DNA from: a virus
Direction: 5' to 3' (one strand)
IMG/VR virus record: IMGVR_UViG_3300042691_021002
Coordinates: 1 to 52,856 of that record
DNA length: 52,856 nt
Position 1 is the first letter of the stretch. Every line of letters starts with the position of its first letter. Below the pieces are notes generated by a model. That model saw nothing but the letters and a program-made list of their open reading frames with translations, ran no database searches and had not been told where the DNA came from. Below are positions 1-6,432 of the stretch, piece after piece. A program made the translations under genes and the position numbers.

Positions 1-50
1 CGAGCGTTTAATAAAAGCATTTCAAACTTTGCTGGTACTTTTATGAACAT
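1..50 (-). CDS. partial unknown protein, N-terminus only
   Basis: The minus strand reads ATG at 50-48 followed by an open frame to the window edge (MFIKVPAKFEMLLLNA...). The ATG overlaps the TGA stop of the upstream gene (TGATG), the arrangement used by the other minus-strand genes here, which suggests translational coupling. Too short to assign. Confidence 0.45.
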   Translation of the reverse strand, partial: MFIKVPAKFEMLLLNA

Positions 51-565
51 CACACCACCTTCTTTCCGCACGGCGAACCGTCTAAATACTCCCAATACTC
101 AAATAGGTCTTTGGCTAAGATGGAGTTAATGTAAAACTTATCTTGATCTACATTAAATTCGTATGCCTGGAATTCAACCTCGTCGCCTTTTATCTTAAAC
201 CACTTTCCCCGCAACTCCTCCCTATCGTCCCAGGTGTACGGCACATACTGCGGAGCGATGCGACGACGATAGACGCTTCCATTCTGAACAACTCCGCCAC
301 TCCAGGTTAAGCATGCCCCAACCCAGTCCGCGACGCTATTGTAAAACTGATCGCCTTCTTGCAGCTTCTCACCAACCTCCAGCAGTCGCCAACCTTCGCC
401 TGGGTTGGGCTTGTCTTGCCATTCACCGATAATATCGCATTTCTTGCGCGAATACATAACACCTTCTACGAGGCCCCAAGTCACATCGTACTTATCGATT
501 GCAACTAATTTGTAAGGAAGCTCGGTTATATCAATGCGATACTTCTTGCCCACTTCAAGTTTCAT
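50..565 (-). CDS. hypothetical phage protein with EGDQFY/YRRR module
   Basis: 171 aa, soluble. The middle carries a short module (GWRLLEVGEKLQEGDQFY ... VYRRRI) of a kind that recurs in unrelated phage genomes, usually as a small protein or appended module of unknown function. The N-terminal part (MKLEVGKKYRI) looks like a small beta-barrel. I chose ATG 565, preceded by GAGGTG, over an upstream GTG at 577 that would place the start further inside the preceding gene. It overlaps that gene by 11 nt and belongs to a minus-strand run of five genes starting near 1770. No function can be given. Confidence 0.7.
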   Translation of the reverse strand: MKLEVGKKYRIDITELPYKLVAIDKYDVTWGLVEGVMYSRKKCDIIGEWQDKPNPGEGWRLLEVGEKLQEGDQFYNSVADWVGACLTWSGGVVQNGSVYRRRIAPQYVPYTWDDREELRGKWFKIKGDEVEFQAYEFNVDQDKFYINSILAKDLFEYWEYLDGSPCGKKVV

Positions 566-1055
566 CTTGCACCTCACAGCAATCCCAAGCTAGATACTCG
601 TCATCTATCAGAACAACAAAACGGTCGTCATGCGTTGAAACAAAAACACCTTCCAACACAGGCTCGCCAATATCCCAACATCGACAACTCTTCCCCTTAT
701 CCGCATCCGTTGGTACTCGCCAGTGTTTGCGTGGTGGATACTCGGTAGCGTTGCCCCAGTTGATGATTGGCTTACCATTTCCAAAATCAACGTAATAGCC
801 ACCGTGTGTTTTGTTAATTCTTTCAGCAAAAGGCCAGATAGTCTTATAGCACTCAAGCGCTTCCTGTGGACTGAGTTCTGTAGGTGTCGTTGTGTCTAGC
901 CAGTAGACCTGATGCCAGTTAGTAAAACGATCGCTAAGCACCTCGTACCATTCGCTGTCCTTCCAACAAGCAACAATACGTCGCTTCTTCCAATGATCTT
1001 CTTCCGGCTTTACCACCGCCCCATCACGCCAAAATCCCGCAAATGTCCTATCCAT
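555..1055 (-). CDS. hypothetical protein, Trp/Cys-rich
   Basis: 166 aa, rich in Trp, Asp and Cys, with no signal peptide or membrane segment. Start ATG 1055 follows GAGGAT at normal spacing; the GTG one codon earlier is less likely. The C-terminal part holds a CRCWDIGEPVLEG stretch and a CC pair near the end, possibly a small zinc or disulfide site. It overlaps the next gene by 11 nt. Not recognised. Confidence 0.7.
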   Translation of the reverse strand: MDRTFAGFWRDGAVVKPEEDHWKKRRIVACWKDSEWYEVLSDRFTNWHQVYWLDTTTPTELSPQEALECYKTIWPFAERINKTHGGYYVDFGNGKPIINWGNATEYPPRKHWRVPTDADKGKSCRCWDIGEPVLEGVFVSTHDDRFVVLIDDEYLAWDCCEVQDET

Positions 1056-1064
1056 CACTTATCC

Positions 1065-1256
1065 TCACATCAAATCAATCTGATTATTAAAATCCATCTC
1101 GCGAACTAAATCATCAATCGCCTTCTCAAGCTGCTCCTCAAACCTACCAGGGCGTCTCTTGCAAAGACGACGTAAGCGATAAACCCGTCGCCCCAACACG
1201 CTCTCACGCATCCTTCCAATATTGAAAGGCGGATCATCATCCCTCCATATAGCCAT
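1065..1256 (-). CDS. hypothetical small basic protein
   Basis: 63 aa, strongly basic in the centre (RRVYRLRRLCKRRPGRFEEQ), predicted mainly helical. The ATG overlaps the stop of the upstream gene as TGATG. The basic centre could bind nucleic acid, but this is inference from composition only. Confidence 0.6.
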   Translation of the reverse strand: MAIWRDDDPPFNIGRMRESVLGRRVYRLRRLCKRRPGRFEEQLEKAIDDLVREMDFNNQIDLM

Positions 1257-1570
1257 CAGTCAAAACCCTTTGTCCATGAAGCAATCTGCTCAATAGTCGA
1301 ATTGGCCCAAAATGCAAACAATCGCAAATCCACACCATACCTGTGAGCAACACACCGCCGAACCCTAGTTAACGCCCCCTTCAAGGCACCAACCTCCGCC
1401 TCCAAGCCAACAAGATACTCGTGATTGCGAGCTAACTTCCGCTTCAACTCGTCAATCCGAAGCATCATCATCTTCACCCGAACATCTCCACTGGCTTCCG
1501 CAAAAGCCCGCTTCTCCATGTCACCAAACAAAAAACGCTCACCATTCAATTCAACATTCACCTCGCTCAT
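1256..1570 (-). CDS. hypothetical coiled-coil protein
   Basis: 104 aa. Residues about 18-75 form a likely amphipathic or coiled-coil stretch (VKMMMLRIDELKRKLARNHE ... EAEVGALKGAL). A good ribosome site (GGAGGGAAGG) precedes ATG 1570. The 3' end overlaps the next gene by one base and its start overlaps the previous stop as ATGA, so the run 1770-50 looks like one operon. Function unknown. Confidence 0.65.
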   Translation of the reverse strand: MSEVNVELNGERFLFGDMEKRAFAEASGDVRVKMMMLRIDELKRKLARNHEYLVGLEAEVGALKGALTRVRRCVAHRYGVDLRLFAFWANSTIEQIASWTKGFD

Positions 1571-1770
1571 TTACCTTCCCTCCACCGATAACCCACTCCC
1601 GCAGATGTCTCAATCTCCTCCGCATAACCACGATCAACAAGCTCCTTCCAGTGAACGTAAGTCATGTAGTGCCGATCAACCAAAACGCCAATAAAAAAAC
1701 CTGCAATCAACACAAACATGATGACCATCACAATTAACTGACTAAAACCTGGCTCCCTAGAACCGTCCAT
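1567..1770 (-). CDS. small single-span membrane protein
   Basis: 67 aa from ATG 1770, which has GGGGGA four bases upstream; a TTG at 1785 is the alternative start. Residues about 10-31 (LIVMVIMFVLIAGFFIGVLV) form one clear transmembrane helix, followed by a short charged C-terminal domain. It is the first gene of the leftmost minus-strand operon. The role is unknown; a holin is possible by shape but nothing nearby supports lysis. Confidence 0.65.
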   Translation of the reverse strand: MDGSREPGFSQLIVMVIMFVLIAGFFIGVLVDRHYMTYVHWKELVDRGYAEEIETSAGVGYRWREGK

Positions 1771-2012
1771 AAATCCCCCAGTCAAGGAGTGCGCGCTTCT
1801 GGCGACTCCCTAATAGTATAAAGGTAGCCAATACGTAGGGACTTAACTACATGTCCCGACAAATCCTAACGAAAAAGAAAATAGAAGCAAGGGTCAATCA
1901 TTAACTTCTTGACCATCGCCATCTAACTGACGCCTACACCACAAAGGGGGGTCGGATTCTATATGGTGAAAAAATAGGGATGGGGAAGAGACTACGTTAC
2001 CTCGGATGCTCT

Positions 2013-2029
2013 GGGGGTCGTCCACCCCC
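2013..2029. other. GC hairpin nested in longer stem
   Basis: Perfect inverted repeat GGGGGT / ACCCCC with loop CGTCC. It is enclosed by a second pairing, AGACTA near 1990 with TAGTCT near 2033. No T-run follows on either strand, so it is not a standard terminator. Confidence 0.5.
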
Positions 2030-2112
2030 TATAGTCTGTCGTTTCGTTGTAAGTTGTTTACTGGCAATAGTTTACAGCGTCCGGCGTGGAACAATCCGCC
2101 TGCCAAGCCAGA

Positions 2113-2130
2113 AAAATTATATATAATTTT
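2113..2130. repeat. 18-bp perfect AT-only palindrome
   Basis: AAAATTATATATAATTTT equals its own reverse complement over all 18 bases. It lies in a gene-free block just upstream, in the minus direction, of nothing but regulatory sequence. It could be an easily melted site or a protein-binding site. Confidence 0.7.
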
Positions 2131-2151
2131 CATTGAATCCCCCCCCTCCAC

Positions 2152-2190
2152 CAACAAAAAAAGCCCCCTCAACCGTGAAGCTGAGAGGGC
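2152..2190 (-). terminator. intrinsic terminator of the gene ending at 2228
   Basis: On the minus strand GCCCTCTCA pairs with TGAGGGGGC (one mismatch, 10-nt loop) and is followed by seven Ts. It sits about 40 nt past the stop codon at 2228. Confidence 0.85.
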
Positions 2191-2227
2191 ATATCGTTGT
2201 TGTTCGTTGTCAATCGCCAGTTCTTGC

Positions 2228-2833
2228 TTAGCTTAGCTCAAGCGTTTGCGGCTGGCTAGTTTCGATCAAGTCCTGGTAGGCTTCCTCTATTAGATAGCGC
2301 CTGGTTTCGGGATTTATTGCGGTCACCGCCTTGATAAACTGCCGCATCTGAATGGGCGTTACAATGAGGTTCTTCCACTGGTTGCCTACGTCAAGGGCGA
2401 TCATGCCACTAGGCTTCCCCGATCCCTTCCAGACCTTCTTAGCCTTTCCGGTTTTCGGGTCTTTCCCGTCGATATACTCGCCCTTCTCAACTGCTCGTAG
2501 GTTGATAGAAGCCAGTCGGGAAGTGTCAATCTTTCCGGTTTTCGGGGTAACGGGTGAGGGCAACTCCATGATGCCCCATGGCGTTGGTAATTCTTCTTCA
2601 GCGTCAACTCCTTGTTCATCAACCTCCTTTGCCGATTTCACCTTTGGCGCTTCTGCCAGTGGAGCGGCGGCGGCGGCGGGTGTCTCTGCCAGTGGAGCGG
2701 CGGCGGCGGGTGTGGCGGTCAAGGCGTGTCTCGCTCTAGCCTCCTTCACCCACTCGGCGAATTCCTCCGGTGTGATTGCTCCACTCGCTAATAGGCTGCG
2801 GTAATCGGATACTTCTTGGGAATAAGTTTTCAT
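2228..2833 (-). CDS. hypothetical protein with Ala/Pro-rich linker
   Basis: 201 aa. A helical N-terminus (EVSDYRSLLASGAITPEEFA, residues 7-26) is followed by an Ala/Pro linker with a tandem repeat APLAETPAAAA (about 40-62), an acidic patch, and a C-terminal domain of about 110 residues (TGKIDTSRLASINLRAV ... IQMRQFIKAVTAINPETRRY). The linker is encoded by GCC/GCG-type triplet repeats that differ from the rest of the genome in GC and look prone to slippage. ATGA overlap with the upstream gene. It ends at a terminator. The layout resembles two small domains on a tether; function unknown. Confidence 0.7.
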   Translation of the reverse strand: MKTYSQEVSDYRSLLASGAITPEEFAEWVKEARARHALTATPAAAAPLAETPAAAAAPLAEAPKVKSAKEVDEQGVDAEEELPTPWGIMELPSPVTPKTGKIDTSRLASINLRAVEKGEYIDGKDPKTGKAKKVWKGSGKPSGMIALDVGNQWKNLIVTPIQMRQFIKAVTAINPETRRYLIEEAYQDLIETSQPQTLELS

Positions 2834-3375
2834 TGTCTAACCTTTCGTTTGCGTGTGACTGAATTAACGGTTCTAGCCTTCTGAATCTGTTTACGCCATT
2901 TCTTTGGGAGCAACTCTTCTATCTGCCACAATTCGCCAGCTATTTCAGAAGCGATATTGTTCGGTAGTGGTGCCTGCCCCCAGTAGCACGTTTCAACGAT
3001 AGGGCGTAGGTGGGTTGGTATAACTTCTACAATCCACTCCACTACGTCCGGCAAGTCAAGCCCGATCAATTCCGAATCTTCCGCCAGCATTTTATCTAGG
3101 GTTTCGGTGATAGGCTTGGTGTAATCGAATCGAACCATGGAAGCCAGTGTGGCGGTTTCTATTTCGTCGTACACTTCCCACACTGGCGGCGGATTTGGTT
3201 CGGTTTCGGTGTCCCACACTGGCGGCGGTTCCTCCTGCCAGTCTTCCCACGTTCCCATATGTAGGAAGGTTTGTAGCTTCCTCTCCTGGGCGTACTCCTT
3301 TTTCACTTCTCGCCAGTTGTGGCGGTTGCGGAGTATGGCGGCGGGTAGCCTGTCGCCCCTCCATTCTCTCTTCAT
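2830..3375 (-). CDS. hypothetical protein with PPPVW repeats
   Basis: 181 aa from ATG 3375, which has AAAGGGG at correct spacing; an upstream ATG at 3405 lacks this. Residues about 45-75 contain two copies of a P-P-P-V-W motif (EEPPPVWDTETEPNPPPVWE), then a helical domain, and a basic C-terminus (KKWRKQIQKAR ... RKRKVRQ). The paired PPPVW segments look like linear binding motifs. It is the first gene after an element-hairpin-promoter region (3429-3515). Not recognised. Confidence 0.7.
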   Translation of the reverse strand: MKREWRGDRLPAAILRNRHNWREVKKEYAQERKLQTFLHMGTWEDWQEEPPPVWDTETEPNPPPVWEVYDEIETATLASMVRFDYTKPITETLDKMLAEDSELIGLDLPDVVEWIVEVIPTHLRPIVETCYWGQAPLPNNIASEIAGELWQIEELLPKKWRKQIQKARTVNSVTRKRKVRQ

Positions 3376-3428
3376 TGCGTTCCCCTTTCGTTGTTGTTTC
3401 GGCAATACGTAGTGCCTGTCCTCTGCCT

Positions 3429-3458
3429 CATATCATCGGCATTTTTCGGGATTGTCAA
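3429..3458 (-). promoter_or_regulatory. sigma70-like promoter, minus strand
   Basis: On the minus strand TTGACA (3458-3453) and GATATG (3434-3429) are separated by 18 bp, upstream of the gene starting at 3375. The -10 is weak. Two other candidate promoters in the window (20552, 23575) share the TTGAC core and the 18-bp spacer. Confidence 0.5.
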
Positions 3459-3480
3459 GAGCAATCTATCTGGATTGCTC
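3459..3480 (-). other. hairpin following a 28-bp repeat element
   Basis: Perfect 8-bp stem GAGCAATC / GATTGCTC with a 6-nt loop, 7 nt beyond the 28-bp element at 3488-3515 in the minus direction. No T-run follows. Confidence 0.6.
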
Positions 3481-3487
3481 CACTGTT

Positions 3488-3515
3488 CACCGGCAATGGC
3501 GGAAATTTTCCCATC
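3488..3515 (-). repeat. 28-bp intergenic element, copy A
   Basis: Minus-strand element beginning GATGGGAAAATTTCC and ending GCCGGTG, one of eight copies of exactly this length between the GAT and CGGTG ends. It lies between genes, ahead of the gene starting at 3375, with CGTTATATA about 15-20 bp upstream and a hairpin just downstream. Confidence 0.75.
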
Positions 3516-3533
3516 TGTCGATCGCGTATATAA

Positions 3534-3616
3534 CGCATAGGGACATGGAGCCAGTGTTTTTTCGTGCGTGGCGCATAGGGAAAAGACGCGAACCAGCACA
3601 GTTACACGCATAGGGA
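3534..3616. repeat. three copies of CGCATAGGGA
   Basis: The plus strand carries CGCATAGGGA at 3534-3543, 3572-3581 and 3607-3616; a fourth exact copy is at 4046-4055 and a variant TGCATAGGGA at 4764-4773. All are intergenic in the 3.5-4.8 kb control zone. They read TCCCTATGCG on the strand of the flanking genes. Most likely a binding site. Confidence 0.6.
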
Positions 3617-3638
3617 AAAAGAGCCAGCGAACTGGCTC
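3616..3638 (-). terminator. intrinsic terminator with TTCG loop
   Basis: On the minus strand GAGCCAG-TTCG-CTGGCTC is followed by TTTTT. It sits just past the stop at 3660 of the upstream minus-strand gene. Confidence 0.9.
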
Positions 3639-3659
3639 CCTAAGTGCACACTGCGGCGA

Positions 3660-3917
3660 TTAGTCGTTATAGGAATCCATGGCGCCGAGCTTTTCAATCT
3701 TCGAGCTTAGCTCTTTGAGCGCTTGTTTACGTCGCTGCAACACAAAACTTGTAAGCTGCTTGAGCAATCCCTCCGCCGCTTCGTCGCTAACCTTAATTTG
3801 CACCTTGTTGCCACCATCGTCTGTGAAGCTAATCTCTGCGATAGACCATGCGCTTGTCAACCAGGTATTCATGGCGACGTGGTTGGCATCGAACTCAACT
3901 TTCTGGGTTACTCTCAT
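3660..3917 (-). CDS. hypothetical small protein
   Basis: 85 aa from ATG 3917, chosen because AAGGAG lies at the right distance; an ATG at 3938 would bury that site. N-terminal half is beta-like (VTQKVEFDANHVAMNTW ... IKVSDEAAEGLLKQL), C-terminal half a charged helix (QRRKQALKELSSKIEKL). It is monocistronic: a 28-bp element and hairpin precede it and a TTCG terminator follows. Not recognised. Confidence 0.7.
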   Translation of the reverse strand: MRVTQKVEFDANHVAMNTWLTSAWSIAEISFTDDGGNKVQIKVSDEAAEGLLKQLTSFVLQRRKQALKELSSKIEKLGAMDSYND

Positions 3918-3956
3918 AACCATCTCCTTGAAGTGCATAAAGCAAGTTACTTTGTC

Positions 3957-3972
3957 GGGGGAAACGCTTCCC
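3957..3972 (-). other. hairpin following a 28-bp repeat element
   Basis: Perfect 6-bp stem GGGGAA / TTCCCC with a 4-nt loop, 10 nt beyond element copy B in the minus direction and about 40 nt before the start at 3917. Confidence 0.55.
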
Positions 3973-3981
3973 CTCAGTAGT

Positions 3982-4009
3982 CACCGTCGAAGCCGAAAAT
4001 TTCCCCATC
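3982..4009 (-). repeat. 28-bp intergenic element, copy B
   Basis: Minus-strand GATGGGGAAATTTTCGG ... CGACGGTG, exactly 28 bp. CACACGTTATATCTC lies about 15 bp upstream and could hold a -10. It precedes the gene starting at 3917. Confidence 0.75.
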
Positions 4010-4072
4010 TATCAGAGATATAACGTGTGTGTATGTGTCATCTAACGCATAGGGACACGAAGCCAGCGTGGG

Positions 4073-4624
4073 CTAATCAACTGGGGCCAGGAACTCTAGG
4101 TGGCTCGTGATATATTCCGCCTGATCTGCAAACGCTTTGGGGAACGACGCCACAAATTCGCTACGTCGCACGCCATCACCACTGCGATCATCGCGATAGG
4201 CCAATCCGGCTTTACGAGAGAATACTTTGCGGGTGCTTCGGGATCCATTCTTGTGAATGAATAAGATCATAGCGTATCGCACGTAGAATCTTTTATCTAA
4301 ACCAACGTCGCCGTCCTGGGCTTTACAGTGCCGATCATAAAAGGCTGGCTGCGATATGATACCCTGACCGCGATCGTGCCTTAGCTTGCGAGCAGGATTG
4401 TGGACTGATGTGGTGGAACCCCTGGAGGTCTTTAGATAAACCTCCGCAATCCATTCGCCAGCATGATACACATCCAGCAGTTCACCATGCCCCTCAATAA
4501 CTGGCTTCGAGCGGGCGATTGCCATTGCATCCAGTTCCTCAAGAGCCAGCTTGCGTTCCGCTGGGTGCCCCGTTTCAGCAAGAATCATTAGCTCTATTTC
4601 GCGATCATTGACTTCAACTGCCAT
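4073..4624 (-). CDS. hypothetical protein
   Basis: 183 aa, no membrane segment. The N-terminal third is helical (EIELMILAETGHPAERKLAL); the rest is basic and mixed alpha/beta, with a run of Arg/His-rich segments (HNPARKLRHDRGQG, FYDRHCKAQDGDVG). It is transcribed alone behind element copy C. No family recognised; the basic centre could suggest nucleic-acid contact. Confidence 0.7.
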   Translation of the reverse strand: MAVEVNDREIELMILAETGHPAERKLALEELDAMAIARSKPVIEGHGELLDVYHAGEWIAEVYLKTSRGSTTSVHNPARKLRHDRGQGIISQPAFYDRHCKAQDGDVGLDKRFYVRYAMILFIHKNGSRSTRKVFSRKAGLAYRDDRSGDGVRRSEFVASFPKAFADQAEYITSHLEFLAPVD

Positions 4625-4665
4625 TGTTATGCCTCTACGTGTATTGGTTGCTAACTAACTATAGC

Positions 4666-4685
4666 CGGTGGCTCACCAACCACCG
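4666..4685 (-). other. hairpin sharing the CGGTG end of a 28-bp element
   Basis: Perfect 6-bp stem CGGTGG / CCACCG with an 8-nt loop. The first arm, in minus-strand reading, is the conserved CGGTG end of element copy C itself. Confidence 0.55.
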
Positions 4686-4708
4686 ACAGCGGCGAAAATT
4701 TCCCCATC
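4681..4708 (-). repeat. 28-bp intergenic element, copy C
   Basis: Minus-strand GATGGGGAAATTTTCGC ... TGTCGGTG, exactly 28 bp. Only 29 bp separate it from the divergent plus-strand copy D, so this is the divergent control point between the left and middle gene blocks. Confidence 0.8.
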
Positions 4709-4737
4709 CGTCAGATAAAACGTGAACAGATCTTTGA

Positions 4738-4765
4738 GATGGGAAAATCTCTGGTGCTGGCGGTG
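4738..4765 (+). repeat. 28-bp intergenic element, copy D
   Basis: GATGGGAAAATCTCT ... CTGGCGGTG, preceded by ATCTTTGA. It precedes the DksA-like gene at 4807. A CATAGGGACA motif follows directly. Confidence 0.8.
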
Positions 4766-4806
4766 CATAGGGACAGGTTTTCGTTCAGTTATTGGGAGAT
4801 TTATTT

Positions 4807-5016
4807 ATGAAATGTGCATCATGCGGACAGGATATAGACCCAGAACGACTAGAGGTTTTGCCAGATACAAGAACGTGCGTTATGTGCTCCAAGCAGCCAC
4901 GCAACGTGGTGTTTATGGAGTATGGACACAAAACCGCTGGCTACATCCAGATAGTAAATGGCAATGACGTAGAAGGCATACGTCGTGCGGAGCGAGCTTA
5001 TCGTAGATCAAGATAA
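4807..5016 (+). CDS. DksA/TraR-like zinc-finger protein
   Basis: 69 aa. Residues 3-27 form a four-Cys finger, C3-x2-C6 and C24-x2-C27, with the IDPERLEVLPDTRTCV context typical of the DksA/TraR finger. Family knowledge: such proteins bind the RNA polymerase secondary channel, and short phage versions can alter host transcription. The long coiled coil of full DksA is missing, as in TraR-size members. GGGAG precedes ATG 4807. It is the first plus-strand gene, which suits an early regulator. Confidence 0.6.
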   Translation: MKCASCGQDIDPERLEVLPDTRTCVMCSKQPRNVVFMEYGHKTAGYIQIVNGNDVEGIRRAERAYRRSR

Positions 5017-5029
5017 AGCTTGTCTTTGA

Positions 5030-5057
5030 GATGGCGAAATTTCTGGGGCTGGCGGTG
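5030..5057 (+). repeat. 28-bp intergenic element, copy E
   Basis: GATGGCGAAATTTCTGGG ... CTGGCGGTG, preceded by GTCTTTGA. It is nearly identical to copy G at 17449 over about 36 bp although the two are 12 kb apart. It leads into the small membrane gene at 5109. Confidence 0.85.
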
Positions 5058-5108
5058 ATGGGTGGAAGGACAAGCATCTTCACTTCTATCTTATCACAAG
5101 GATTGGTT

Positions 5109-5210
5109 ATGAAGAAATCTATAGAGTTTGGTGAACTCATGCTGATACTTCAGGTGATTCTGTTCATTGCTCTGCTGGTTAGTGTTTTCTGTAGACTCTT
5201 GAATTTGTAG
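5109..5210 (+). CDS. 33-aa single-span membrane peptide
   Basis: ATG 5109 with AAGGA upstream opens a 33-codon frame ending TAG 5210. Residues about 11-28 (MLILQVILFIALLVSVFC) form one transmembrane helix flanked by a charged N-terminus. It follows element copy E and is followed 11 bp later by the next gene, so it appears to be expressed early. Such tiny phage membrane peptides often act on the host, but the function here is unknown. Confidence 0.6.
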   Translation: MKKSIEFGELMLILQVILFIALLVSVFCRLLNL

Positions 5211-5221
5211 AAAGGTTCTGT

Positions 5222-5428
5222 ATGTTTAAGGTAGGGAACTCTGTACGTTACAAGGACACTACTCTTAAGTGGATGCGAGAGAAGCCAAGAGGGGCTATCG
5301 GTAAAGCTCGCGGCAAGGTCATCTCACTTCAGTCTCCACACGGAGACAAGTGGATCGAAGTCAAGTGGGACAGTGACAAGCTGACCCATCGCTACGACAA
5401 CATTCATCAACTCGTAAAGGTCAAATAG
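5222..5428 (+). CDS. hypothetical SH3-like small protein
   Basis: 68 aa, basic, mostly beta (VGNSVRYKDTTLKWM ... GKVISLQSPHGDKWIEVKW), ending in LVKVK. The pattern resembles a small KOW/SH3-like barrel seen in short phage proteins. AAAGG precedes the ATG. A 23-bp inverted repeat starts directly after its TAG. Confidence 0.65.
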   Translation: MFKVGNSVRYKDTTLKWMREKPRGAIGKARGKVISLQSPHGDKWIEVKWDSDKLTHRYDNIHQLVKVK

Positions 5429-5451
5429 TTTACTGAAGTCACTTCAGTAAT
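5429..5451. repeat. 23-bp inverted repeat after a stop codon, copy 1
   Basis: Arms of 11 bp (TTTACTGAAGT / ACTTCAGTAAT, one end mismatch) around a single central C. It begins on the base after the TAG at 5428. The same sequence begins on the base after the TAG at 27059. No T-run follows, so an operator or a processing site is more likely than a terminator. Confidence 0.7.
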
Positions 5452-5479
5452 GGACACCACCCACAATAAGGGAAATGAC

Positions 5480-5899
5480 ATGAGCGACAGGATTACATTA
5501 CAGAAGATCTTCGACTTGGCTTGGCAGGCTTTCATCATTGAAGATAGGCCGCCATCGTGTGGCAGAATCGCTTGCTTATACCAGGATGCCTATGGAAACC
5601 GATGTGCTGTGGGATTAGCGCTTCCGAATTATCACAACGCATTGATGCACGAAGGCGGATTTGAATGCCTGGTGGATGAGTACCCAGAATTGTTTGACGA
5701 ACAGGTCCTGAAATTAGTAAGCCTCAGATTCGGGGGGCCTCTAAATAAATTCCAGTCTCGTCTACATGACCATTGGGTCGACATTAAGACAAGGGAATGG
5801 AAAGGGACAAAGCAAGAACGTATGGAAGATTACCTCAAGGTAGCTGAGGAGTTCAACCTCACCATCCCAGCAGCCAGACCTGCATCTGTCACCGCCTAG
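5480..5899 (+). CDS. conserved phage protein with CAVG motif
   Basis: 139 aa from ATG 5480, which has AAGGGA upstream. Residues 20-45 (PPSCGRIACLYQDAYGNRCAVGLALP) match a family frequent in tailed phages, in which a Cys-containing strand leads to a G-x-x-CAVG motif followed by 'eGGfe.LVdeyPELF'. The family has no known function. The three conserved Cys could form a metal or disulfide site. Confidence 0.7.
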   Translation: MSDRITLQKIFDLAWQAFIIEDRPPSCGRIACLYQDAYGNRCAVGLALPNYHNALMHEGGFECLVDEYPELFDEQVLKLVSLRFGGPLNKFQSRLHDHWVDIKTREWKGTKQERMEDYLKVAEEFNLTIPAARPASVTA

Positions 5900-5906
5900 T
5901 ATCGCA

Positions 5907-5970
5907 ATCACCGTAGCTCAGTGGCAGAGCCCCTATCAGGGAGACGCATGTTCGATTCATGCCGGTGGCT
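5907..5970 (+). tRNA. tRNA-like element with shortened anticodon arm
   Basis: Acceptor ATCACCG (5907-5913) pairs with CGGTGGC (5963-5969) at six of seven positions; T8 A9; D-arm GCTC/GAGC (5916-5930); T-arm GCATG-TTCGATT-CATGC (5946-5962). Between D and T arms there are only 15 nt (about 23 expected): stem CCC/GGG, loop TATCA, then AGAC. If T5934 is U33 the anticodon would be ATC (Asp), but a normal 5-bp, 7-nt arm cannot be drawn. No CCA is encoded. It may be a degenerate tRNA or a tRNA mimic. Confidence 0.6.
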
Positions 5971-6008
5971 CTTGGTCTTTTACAACAACGAATCCAGGGA
6001 GATGCAAT

Positions 6009-6431
6009 ATGAACAAACCAAATGCAAAGCTTTGGGTGTGGCACAAGCATGGTTGGGTCAAGCTCAAGCTCAAGCCAGATGAGGGTGTTTCTCTATACGA
6101 CTGCGGCGAGACTGACGAAGGGTTCTTCCGATACCAGGACAACTTCTACTACGACTCAAACCTAAATCGTATAGATAATTTTTACCACAGATTCGAAAGT
6201 GATTGCGACGGGCGACACAACTACAGCGTGAGGCGATACTGCTCGGTCTCTCAGTTGCGTAGCATCGTGGCTGATGAGGCATGGGATAGTAAACCAGTGC
6301 GTGCCGTCGATGGCAGGTACAACAGTGGTATGCAGGACTTTGAGGTCATGTATCCATGCCCTCCTCGTCCAGAGTGGCAGGACTCAAGAAGTTGGCAGCG
6401 TGATTATTTCGCAGAGGCAATGGGGTACTAG
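6009..6431 (+). CDS. conserved hypothetical phage protein
   Basis: 140 aa, rich in Tyr, Trp and Asp. The N-terminus (KLWVWHKHGWVKLKLKPDEGVSLYDCGETDEGF) matches a small beta-sheet module seen in phage and planctomycete accessory proteins. AGGGAGA precedes the ATG. The gap of one base to the next gene places it in the same operon. Function unknown. Confidence 0.65.
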   Translation: MNKPNAKLWVWHKHGWVKLKLKPDEGVSLYDCGETDEGFFRYQDNFYYDSNLNRIDNFYHRFESDCDGRHNYSVRRYCSVSQLRSIVADEAWDSKPVRAVDGRYNSGMQDFEVMYPCPPRPEWQDSRSWQRDYFAEAMGY

Positions 6432-6432
6432 C

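Larger units (their letters stand above)
1771..2227. other. gene-free regulatory block (457 bp)
   Basis: No convincing gene. Moving left to right it holds: a CCTACGTATTGG motif on the minus strand (about 1830-1842) near a TATACT that could be the -10 of the leftmost operon; a hairpin GGGGGT-CGTCC-ACCCCC (2013-2029) flanked by pairing AGACTA and TAGTCT segments; a perfect 18-bp AT palindrome (2113-2130); a C-run (2141-2147); and the terminator of the gene ending at 2228. The mix of an AT-rich palindrome and strong hairpins would fit an origin or control region, but no iterons were seen. Confidence 0.5.

Noticed and set aside
1990-2040. tRNA-like or riboswitch reading of the hairpin block
   Set aside because: The nested stem is real but no T-arm or known ligand-binding pattern is present.
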